Shown here piece by piece: positions 6,450-12,408 of a DNA stretch of 15,255 nt. Numbering within the stretch: position 1 is the stretch's first letter; each line of letters starts with the position of its first letter. The DNA lies in the NCBI GenBank assembly GCA_023434145.1, contig JAEYTI010000101.1, forward strand, positions 1-15,255, read 5' to 3'. The translations under genes and the position numbers were made by a program. The notes under the pieces are model-generated. The model was given only the letters and a program-made list of their open reading frames with translations. It was not told the origin of the DNA and did not search any database. The DNA is from Chloroflexota bacterium. GTDB lineage: Bacteria > Chloroflexota > Anaerolineae > Anaerolineales > Anaerolineaceae.

Positions 6450-7901
6450 ATGTACGACCGTATTCGAGAGAATGAAATCCGCAAGCCGCGGAAAACTTTT
6501 TCACCGGTATTCAGCCTCATCTTCGTGCTGTTCATTGGACTGTTCAGTACGGGGTTGCTGTCCCCCAGTATTATAGGCTCTGCTAAATCGAAGGATTTCA
6601 CTCTGGAGCCAAAGGCTGGAGAGTGGGAAACATGGGTCCTGGAGTCTGGCAGCCAGTACCGGCCTGCAAGTCCGCCTGGAAAGCGCGCCACCCAGCAGGA
6701 GATAAAGGTTCTGGAGGGTCTGGAGAAAGAGCGCGCTGCTTCGATGCAGAAGATCACCTACTGGACCGGGGTAAGCCCCTCCTACCGCTGGAACCGCATC
6801 GCGAGTGACCTGGTGGTGGACACCAACGTCAACACACTGGTGGCGAACCGCTACCTGGCGATCCTCAATACTGCGATGGCCGACTCGATGGTCGCCGCGT
6901 GGGATGCCAAATACACCTACCAGCGCCAGCGTCCGAGCAGCTTTGACCGCAATTTTGATGCCGCCGTGGTTGTTCCGAAGAGCCCCTCGTATCCCTCTGA
7001 GGATGCGGTTGCCGCCGGTGCGGCTTCGGTAATCCTCTCCTACCTGATGCCCGACCATGCCGCGAACTTTGAGACGAAGGCTCAGGAAGTGATGCACATT
7101 GTGCAGGTGGCCGGGCTGAACTATCCTTCCGATGTAGAGGCCGGTTACGAGCTTGGCCGCAAGGTTGGTGAAGCCGCCATCGCTCGGGCTATGACCGATG
7201 GCTCTGCTGAAAAATGGGACGGCGTGATCCCCACGGGCCCGGGTAAATGGACCGGTGAGAACCCGGCGCTGCCTTTGATGGGCAACTGGAAAACGTGGGT
7301 TCTGGAGGCTGGTGATCAGTTCCGCCCCGCCGACCGCTACGCCTATGACTCGGCTGAACTGGCTGCCGAAATGGATGAGTTGCGCGCTCTCGTTGAGAAG
7401 CGCACCGGTAAAAATGCCACCCATGGCTTCTTCTGGGAATTCGGCGCGGGCGGTATGCGCAACTCCGCGTTCTGGAACGAGCATGCCGGGCGGAAGGTTC
7501 TTGAAGCAGGACTGGGCAGCAACCCGCCCCGATCGGCCCGCGCGATGGCGCTGGTGAATGTGGCGATGTACGATGCCGGGGTTGCCTGCTGGGACGCAAA
7601 GTACGAATACTGGTCCATGCGGCCCTTCCAGCTCGACCCGGAATTCAAAGTGATGTTCACGTCACCCAATCATCCCAGCTTCCCGAGCGCGCACTCCTGC
7701 CTCTCGGCAGCAGCCTCTGACGTACTAGCCTACCTGTTCCCCAATGATGCCGCGGAGTTCGACGCTTACGCGGCGGAAGCAGGCGAATCCCGCCTGTGGA
7801 CAGGACTGCACGTCCGCAGTGATGTGACCGCAGGTAACCAGATTGGCCACGATGTGGCAGGCGCCGTGATTGGATACGCGGAGAAGGATGGATCGAAGTA
7901 A
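6450..7901 (+). CDS. Exported vanadium-dependent haloperoxidase/PAP2-like protein with internal duplication
   Basis: The 483-aa protein begins with an uncleaved-looking signal anchor or signal peptide (hydrophobic about 18-40, no lipobox). The C-terminal half has every vanadate/phosphate-binding residue of the family at the right spacing: K384 and R391 in WDAKYEYWSMRP, S413-A414-H415 in PSFPSAHS, and R448 and H454 in SRLWTGLHVRSD. Family members oxidise halides with peroxide or hydrolyse phosphate esters, and sequence alone does not decide which. The N-terminal half (about 57-250) is a diverged copy of the C-terminal half: GEWETWVLESGSQYRP matches GNWKTWVLEAGDQFRP, and WDAKYTYQRQRP matches the second K-R motif. 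In that copy the catalytic H, R and H positions are replaced by D185, V218 and N224. The ATG has a TAAGGAG site 8 nt upstream. Confidence 0.88.
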   Translation: MYDRIRENEIRKPRKTFSPVFSLIFVLFIGLFSTGLLSPSIIGSAKSKDFTLEPKAGEWETWVLESGSQYRPASPPGKRATQQEIKVLEGLEKERAASMQKITYWTGVSPSYRWNRIASDLVVDTNVNTLVANRYLAILNTAMADSMVAAWDAKYTYQRQRPSSFDRNFDAAVVVPKSPSYPSEDAVAAGAASVILSYLMPDHAANFETKAQEVMHIVQVAGLNYPSDVEAGYELGRKVGEAAIARAMTDGSAEKWDGVIPTGPGKWTGENPALPLMGNWKTWVLEAGDQFRPADRYAYDSAELAAEMDELRALVEKRTGKNATHGFFWEFGAGGMRNSAFWNEHAGRKVLEAGLGSNPPRSARAMALVNVAMYDAGVACWDAKYEYWSMRPFQLDPEFKVMFTSPNHPSFPSAHSCLSAAASDVLAYLFPNDAAEFDAYAAEAGESRLWTGLHVRSDVTAGNQIGHDVAGAVIGYAEKDGSK

Positions 7902-7924
7902 GCGTATCAGCAACCTTTGACAAC

Positions 7925-7962
7925 GTGCCTGCCGTACTGCGGACCCGCAGTGCGGCAGGCAC
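7925..7962 (+). repeat. Long 17-bp hairpin competing with a downstream terminator
   Basis: Arms 7925-7941 and 7946-7962 pair over 17 bp with one G-U wobble and a GACC loop. Its right arm contains or overlaps both arms of the shorter terminator hairpin at 7944-7968, so the two structures exclude one another. It lies 23 nt after the haloperoxidase-like gene. Confidence 0.75.
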
Positions 7963-7972
7963 TGCGGGTTTT
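7944..7972 (+). terminator. Intrinsic terminator candidate upstream of the alpha/beta hydrolase gene
   Basis: CCCGCAGTGC (7944-7953) and GCACTGCGGG (7959-7968) form a perfect 10-bp GC-rich stem with a GGCAG loop, followed directly by TTTTC. This is the best plus-strand intrinsic terminator in the window. It cannot form at the same time as the hairpin at 7925-7962. Confidence 0.65.
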
Positions 7973-7993
7973 CAATAGAAAGATGGAGGAACC

Positions 7994-8782
7994 GTGGAAA
8001 AAGTCATCTCGCAGGATGGTACACTAATCGCCTTCCACCGCCGTGGAGGAGGGCCGCCGCTGATTCTGGTCGCCGGTACGGGCGCGGCAAACCCCACCGC
8101 CTGGACGGCAGTCATCCCAACGCTGGAGGAGCACTTTACGATCTATGCAGTGGACCGGCGCGGGCGCGGTGAGAGCGGCGATTCTCCGAACTATGCGTTG
8201 GAACAGGAGTTTGAGGATATCGCCGCGGTCGGCGAATCGGTGGGGCAACCGGCGAACCTGCTCGGCCATTCTTTCGGCGGGCTGTGCGCGCTTGAAGCGG
8301 CAGTGCGAATGCGTAATCTCCGCAAGTTGATTCTGTACGAACCCTATTTCCCTGCCCCGGGTGAGGAGGCTTATCCGAAAGACTTATTAGAGCAAATGGA
8401 GGCCATGCTGAACGCGGGCGACCGAGAGGGTGTGCTGCGGGAGCACTATCTCAAAAATGTTGGCATGACGATGCAGGAATACGAACAAATGAAATCATCT
8501 CCGGCATGGTCGATGCGCCTGGCCACGGCCCATACCCTGCCGCGCGAGATGCGCGGGGAAGCGCAGTACCGATTTGATGCGGGCCGGTTTCAGGCTGTCC
8601 AAACGCCAACGCTGCTGCTAGGCGGCAGTGACAGCACGCAGTTTAACAGAACAATCGATGCGATCAGCGGCGCGCTGCCCAACTGCAAGACCGCGGTGAT
8701 GCCCGGGCAGGGGCATTTGGCGATGTACACCGCGCCGGACCTTTTTCTGCGAGAAGTGCTGGGATTTCTGCTGGCTGAATAG
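7994..8782 (+). CDS. Alpha/beta-fold hydrolase
   Basis: A soluble 262-aa hydrolase of the single-domain alpha/beta family. The nucleophile elbow is GHSFGG with S93. D213 (LLGGSDS) and H241 (GQGHLAM) complete a credible catalytic triad. VAGTG (26-30) supplies the oxyanion-loop region and DRRGRGES (54-61) is the usual post-strand motif. The start is GTG at 7994, supported by an excellent GGAGG site 5 nt upstream; no better ATG is nearby. There is no signal peptide, so it should be cytoplasmic. It lies 92 bp after the haloperoxidase-like gene, separated by the competing hairpins. Fold and triad are well supported; the substrate (ester, lactone, epoxide or other) cannot be told. Confidence 0.9.
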   Translation: MEKVISQDGTLIAFHRRGGGPPLILVAGTGAANPTAWTAVIPTLEEHFTIYAVDRRGRGESGDSPNYALEQEFEDIAAVGESVGQPANLLGHSFGGLCALEAAVRMRNLRKLILYEPYFPAPGEEAYPKDLLEQMEAMLNAGDREGVLREHYLKNVGMTMQEYEQMKSSPAWSMRLATAHTLPREMRGEAQYRFDAGRFQAVQTPTLLLGGSDSTQFNRTIDAISGALPNCKTAVMPGQGHLAMYTAPDLFLREVLGFLLAE

Positions 8783-8906
8783 CGGTGGGTGCCCGCTGCT
8801 GGATCGTGCGATGCGGCTAACCATGGATTAATGACGGACGCAGACCGTTTATCAGGGCTGGGGCAGCTGCACCCGTAAAAACGGCCACCAAATCGAAAAG
8901 CGCGTG

Positions 8907-8912
8907 TATAAT
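8907..8912 (+). promoter_or_regulatory. Candidate -10 box upstream of the DUF362 gene
   Basis: A perfect TATAAT lies 41 bp before the ATG at 8954. The hexamer at the ideal -35 distance (8884-8889, GCCACC) is poor, so an activator or another sigma contact may be needed. The surrounding 171-bp gap has only GCAGCTGC and weak pairing. It is one of the two gaps over 40 bp without a long hairpin. Confidence 0.45.
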
Positions 8913-8953
8913 CGTTCTATATCTCACAATCTTGCAACAGAACAGGAGCACGC

Positions 8954-10117
8954 ATGGCAAGTGTTGTTTATTACGGTTCTCCGCGTCAGGCACATTTGGA
9001 CGCAAAAGAAACTCTGCCCGCCAAGCTCGATCTGATCCTTGAAAAGCTCAACATCCGCGAGCGGGTGAAGGGCGAGACGGTGGCGATTAAGCTGCACCTG
9101 GGCAGCAATTTGGGCTATTCGGTCATTCATCCTGTCTTCGTCCGCAAGGTGGTACAGGCGGTAAAAGATGGCGGCGGAAAGCCGTTCTGCACCGATCTGC
9201 ACTGGGACGTGCAGGGCGCGGAAGGCCGGGGCTACACCTCCGAGGTGCTTGGCTGCCCGGTGTATTCCTCCACCGGCCTGAACGACAAATACGTCTATTC
9301 CCACCACCACCCCTTCAAGAGCATCCAGGATTGGAAAGTGGCCGGGATGATCGAAGACGCCAGCTTCATGATCAACTTTGCGCACGTGAAGGGCCACCCG
9401 AGCTGCGGCTTTGGCGGCGCGATCAAGAACCTGGCGCTGGGCTGCATGGCCGGCGAAACCCGCTCTGCGATGCACGACGTGATGCACTTCGATCCGTACT
9501 GGTTCCGCGAGAACTGCCCGGATCGCGAATCGTTCGAGCGTATTCTGGCCTCCTGCCCGCATGGCGGCATGACCGAGGATAAGCACAACCCCGGCGATAT
9601 CCACATGCACTTTGAGCCTTGCAACCAGTGCGGTCGCTGCCTCAAGGCGGCCCCGCCCGGCAGCCTGAAGATCGATCCGGTCAACTTCCATTCCTTCCAG
9701 GGAGCCTGCGCCATCAGCACGGCGATCACGTTGGGCACATTTGCACCTGGCAAGACGGTGCATATGGCGCTGGCAACCCACATGACCCCCGTGTGTGACT
9801 GCTTCGGCTTCACCTCCATGCCCATCCTGCCAGATGCTGGCATCTTTGGTTCAGATGACATCGTAGCGCTCGAAACCGCCGTGCTCGATATGACCGGCAA
9901 ATCGCGCCTGATCGAAGAGAACCTGCCTACCAGCATGGAAGTCCACACCCGCGTGGGTCATCCCTTTGCGTGGCTGCACGGTCCCATGAAGGACCCCTAC
10001 CTCGTTACGAAGTATGCTGAGGCGCTGGGCTTGGGCTCGCGCCAATACGAGATGGTCGACGTGCTGCCCGTGGAGCAGGTCTTCAAGAGCGAGATGCAGT
10101 ACATCTCCGCCAACTAG
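8954..10117 (+). CDS. DUF362 domain protein with an incomplete ferredoxin-like cysteine motif
   Basis: The 387-aa protein matches the DUF362 layout: VAIKLHLG (43-50), a KPFCTDLHW segment (76-84), the NFAHVKGHPSCGFGGAIKN block (141-159) and the C-terminal VCDCFGFTSMPILPDAGIFG region (280-299). Family members often carry 2[4Fe-4S]-type inserts and are thought to act in redox or anaerobic metabolism, but no reaction is established. Here CNQCGRC (223-229) gives three cysteines of a 4Fe-4S site, but the fourth position is A233 (expected C before P234), and the second cluster motif is missing. Extra cysteines at 281 and 283 might compensate. The ATG has an AGGAG site 7 nt upstream. Only 50 bp separate it from the glutathione peroxidase gene, so they may be co-transcribed. 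Confidence 0.88.
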   Translation: MASVVYYGSPRQAHLDAKETLPAKLDLILEKLNIRERVKGETVAIKLHLGSNLGYSVIHPVFVRKVVQAVKDGGGKPFCTDLHWDVQGAEGRGYTSEVLGCPVYSSTGLNDKYVYSHHHPFKSIQDWKVAGMIEDASFMINFAHVKGHPSCGFGGAIKNLALGCMAGETRSAMHDVMHFDPYWFRENCPDRESFERILASCPHGGMTEDKHNPGDIHMHFEPCNQCGRCLKAAPPGSLKIDPVNFHSFQGACAISTAITLGTFAPGKTVHMALATHMTPVCDCFGFTSMPILPDAGIFGSDDIVALETAVLDMTGKSRLIEENLPTSMEVHTRVGHPFAWLHGPMKDPYLVTKYAEALGLGSRQYEMVDVLPVEQVFKSEMQYISAN

Positions 10118-10167
10118 CCCGCTGGACAATACCATCCACAATACCGGTTTACCGTGAGGTGCCTGAT

Positions 10168-10644
10168 ATGCCCGTCCACGACTTCAATGTAAGAGATTCG
10201 CGCGGCTCGGAAAGACCGATCGCCGATTACCAGGGGAAGGTGCTGTTGATCGTTAACACCGCTAGCAAGTGCGGATTCACGCCGCAGTACGCCGGGCTGC
10301 AAAAGCTGTACGACACCTACCAGGCGCAGGGGCTCGAAATCCTGGCCTTTCCCTGTGACCAGTTTGGTCATCAGGAACCCGGCACGGACGACGAAATCCA
10401 GCAGTTCTGCCAGATCAATTACGGCGTAACGTTCCCGGTTTTCTCGAAGATCGAGGTAAACGGGGCGGGGGCGCATCCCCTATACCAGTACCTGGTGGAG
10501 CAGAAACCGGGGCCAAAGGGCCGCGACATCGAATGGAATTTTACAAAGTTCCTCATCGACCGCGATGGGAATGTGGTGGAACGGTTTGAGCCCGCGGTAG
10601 AGCCCGAAATGCTGGCGCAGCACATCGAGGCGCTGGCAATCTAG
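10168..10644 (+). CDS. Glutathione peroxidase family, 2-Cys thioredoxin-dependent type
   Basis: A 158-aa non-selenium peroxidase that reduces hydroperoxides in the cytoplasm. The catalytic tetrad is visible: peroxidatic C35 (NTASKCGFTPQY), Q69 (FGHQEPG), and W123-N124 (IEWNFTKFLIDRDG). C81 lies 46 residues after C35, as in thioredoxin-using members with a resolving cysteine in this helix, so thioredoxin is the likely reductant. The family block FPCNQFG reads FPCDQFG here. I chose the ATG at 10168, with GAGG 8 nt upstream, over the in-frame GTG at 10159, which overlaps that ribosome site. It follows the DUF362 gene by 50 bp and is followed by the hairpin at 10674-10704. Confidence 0.94.
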   Translation: MPVHDFNVRDSRGSERPIADYQGKVLLIVNTASKCGFTPQYAGLQKLYDTYQAQGLEILAFPCDQFGHQEPGTDDEIQQFCQINYGVTFPVFSKIEVNGAGAHPLYQYLVEQKPGPKGRDIEWNFTKFLIDRDGNVVERFEPAVEPEMLAQHIEALAI

Positions 10645-10673
10645 CAAGGTACCTGCCGACTTCGCAGTAATTC

Positions 10674-10704
10674 GCGGGGCCGACTTCCATGAGGTCGGCC
10701 CCGC
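10674..10704 (+). terminator. GC-rich hairpin after the peroxidase gene
   Basis: Arms 10674-10686 and 10692-10704 pair over 13 bp with one T-G wobble and a CCATG loop; ten or eleven pairs are G-C. It lies 29 nt after the peroxidase stop codon. The following sequence (ATCATCTATTC) is only mildly U-rich. It probably ends the DUF362-peroxidase transcript. Confidence 0.6.
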
Positions 10705-10740
10705 ATCATCTATTCAAACGATGCACTGGAGCGAACAATA

Positions 10741-12144
10741 ATGTTATTAGCAAATCTTTTACTGGCACTGATTGTTTTATGCGGTAGTATTTACCTGCTT
10801 TGGCCTGTATTCTCTGGGAACAGCAAGCCACGCTGGATCGACTATCTCCCGGCTGTTTCTATGGGGCTGCTGATCGTACAGATTGCCTTCTTTGGTTTTC
10901 AGGCTGTGCTAATCGGCCTGTACCTGTTCTGCCTGATGATCTTTTTGCCCACCATCCGGCGGCTCATGCACCCTTCGAAGCCTGAGCCGGTTGCCCACCG
11001 CGGACGCAAAATTGCTGCTGGCGTGTTCGGCAGCTTGATCTTGCTCACCTGCCTGATTCCCCAGGCGCTGCTGCCGATTGCCTATGACGTGCCCATGCCT
11101 ACCGGCCCTTATGCGATTGGCACCGTGGTGTATGGCTGGGAGGACTCCAGCCGCCTGGAAGCTTTTACCCCCAATGACCCCGCCGATCATCGCAAGATCG
11201 CTGTGCAGTTCTGGTATCCTATTGAGAAAGAGAAAAACGATGTGTTGGGCGAGGTGAAAGAAAACGCCCGCGTGGATATGTCTCGGGAGCGCTACCCGCT
11301 GCTGGTCTTTTCGCACGGCGCGTTTGGCTTCCGTGGCAGTAATCTCTCTACCTATATGGAGCTTGCAAGCCAGGGCTACATTGTCGCGAGCATCGATCAC
11401 GCTTACCACGCTTTCTATACGGCCTACCCTGATGGCAGCAGCGCCATCATCAGCCAGGAATTTTTGATGCAGGTGCAGCAGAATCAGGCTGGGGAGTTGA
11501 GCGAGGCACAATCACGCACGGCCAGTTTTGATTGGTTAGACCTGCGCACTGCCGATATCATCTTCACGCTCGATCAGGTAGAGGTGCTTGATTCCGGCCC
11601 GCTGGCTGGGCGCATTGATTTGGAGAAGATCGGCCTGCTCGGTCACTCGCTGGGTGGAGCAGCCTCGGCGGCGGTATGCCGCGAAGATTCGCGCTGTAAG
11701 GCGGCAGCAGTCATCGACGGCACGATGATTGGCGAGTACCCGCGCGACGCCGCAGGCGGAAGCATGTTGGAAGAACCCTTCCCAGCGCCGCTCATAAATT
11801 TCTACAATGGCGACACCTTCCACGCCACCAGCGAGCATTTGGGCTACGAATCGAACCTGTATGCGGCGGAGCATGCCGCCGGCCCAGCATATAACGTTGT
11901 GGTTAACGGCGCGCAGCACCTCAACTTTACCGATCTGCCCGCCCGCGCGCCCGTGCTGGCAAAGCTCCTGGGACAGGCGATGACAGTCAACGGCGGCACT
12001 GCCGGAGCGATCGCGCAGGCTCGCTGCACCGAGATCCTCAACCGCTATTTGGTAGCCTTCTTCGATCAGGAACTGCTCGGCAAGTCTGCGCCACTGCTCA
12101 GCGGAGAGGCGGTATACGCGGAAGTAGACTTCACCGGAAAATAG
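10741..12144 (+). CDS. Membrane-anchored alpha/beta hydrolase, PAF-acetylhydrolase-like
   Basis: The 467-aa protein has an N-terminal membrane domain: hydrophobic stretches at about 1-22, 35-72 (one or two passes) and 92-114. A hydrolase domain follows from about residue 120. That domain resembles platelet-activating-factor acetylhydrolase II: LLVFSHGAFGFRG (187-199), YMELASQGYIVASIDH (205-220), the nucleophile elbow GHSLGG with S303, D326 in AAVIDGTM and H393 in NGAQHLNFTDLP. The spacing of S, D and H fits that family. Relatives cleave short or oxidised acyl chains from phospholipids, so a membrane-lipid ester is a reasonable but unproved substrate. The ATG at 10741 has GGAG 9 nt upstream. 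The topology of the hydrolase domain is uncertain. Confidence 0.86.
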   Translation: MLLANLLLALIVLCGSIYLLWPVFSGNSKPRWIDYLPAVSMGLLIVQIAFFGFQAVLIGLYLFCLMIFLPTIRRLMHPSKPEPVAHRGRKIAAGVFGSLILLTCLIPQALLPIAYDVPMPTGPYAIGTVVYGWEDSSRLEAFTPNDPADHRKIAVQFWYPIEKEKNDVLGEVKENARVDMSRERYPLLVFSHGAFGFRGSNLSTYMELASQGYIVASIDHAYHAFYTAYPDGSSAIISQEFLMQVQQNQAGELSEAQSRTASFDWLDLRTADIIFTLDQVEVLDSGPLAGRIDLEKIGLLGHSLGGAASAAVCREDSRCKAAAVIDGTMIGEYPRDAAGGSMLEEPFPAPLINFYNGDTFHATSEHLGYESNLYAAEHAAGPAYNVVVNGAQHLNFTDLPARAPVLAKLLGQAMTVNGGTAGAIAQARCTEILNRYLVAFFDQELLGKSAPLLSGEAVYAEVDFTGK

Positions 12145-12175
12145 CTGATCGCAAAGTACCTTGCTCTTCTTGGGG

Positions 12176-12218
12176 TTTGTGGGCTCCGGGGTTGCCCTGC
12201 AACCTCGGAGCCCACAAA
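12176..12218 (+). terminator. 20-bp hairpin after the PAF-acetylhydrolase-like gene
   Basis: Arms 12176-12195 and 12199-12218 pair fully (one G-T wobble at 89/105 of the 12100s/12200s) around a CCT triloop. It lies 31 nt beyond the stop codon. A-rich and T-rich ends of the stem (TTTGT/ACAAA) would let it act in both directions, but there is no separate U-tract. Confidence 0.6.
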
Positions 12219-12229
12219 GAGAGATTTCC

Positions 12230-12268
12230 CCCCTTCCGGCGCGCTTTTGCTTTTGCCGCCGGGAGGGG
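12230..12268. repeat. C-rich/G-rich hairpin resembling bacterial intergenic REP-type elements
   Basis: CCCC-TTCCGGCG (12230-12241) pairs with CGCCGGGAGGGG (12257-12268) over 12 bp with one T-G wobble, enclosing a loop with CTTTTG repeated. A further GCCGGGGGAGGGC follows. The CCCTTCC/GGGAGGGG-CCGGGGG-AGGGC pattern is like dispersed intergenic palindromes seen in many bacteria. Only one copy is in the window, so repeat status is inferred. Confidence 0.45.
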
Positions 12269-12294
12269 CCGGGGGAGGGCGCTTCTGGCTTGCG

Positions 12295-12329
12295 CCAGGG
12301 CTATTCGCTTACTTTGCGAATAGCCCTGG
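12295..12329 (+). terminator. 14-bp hairpin upstream of the CubicO-type gene
   Basis: Arms CCAGGGCTATTCGC (12295-12308) and 12316-12329 are perfectly complementary with a TTACTTT loop, followed by GGGGTTCTT. It ends 18 bp before the promoter candidate at 12347 and so could insulate the next gene from upstream transcription. Confidence 0.55.
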
Positions 12330-12346
12330 GGGTTCTTAATCAAATC

Positions 12347-12375
12347 TTCATCTATGCTTCGATTCAGGCTATAAT
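12347..12375 (+). promoter_or_regulatory. Candidate promoter of the CubicO-type hydrolase gene
   Basis: TATAAT (12370-12375) is a perfect -10 box. TTCATC (12347-12352) at 17-bp spacing is a weak -35 box. Transcription would start near 12382, giving a leader of about 27 nt that carries the GAGGAG ribosome site. Confidence 0.5.
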
Positions 12376-12408
12376 GCTCGCCAGCAATACGTAGATGAGG
12401 AGTGCCTG

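Noticed and set aside
8924..9781. A 285-codon minus-strand frame opposite the DUF362 gene
   Set aside because: It overlaps the convincing DUF362 reading frame and its product resembles no family. It has no start signals.
10168..10644. Possible selenocysteine in the glutathione peroxidase
   Set aside because: The active-site codon is an ordinary TGC cysteine codon and there is no in-frame TGA.
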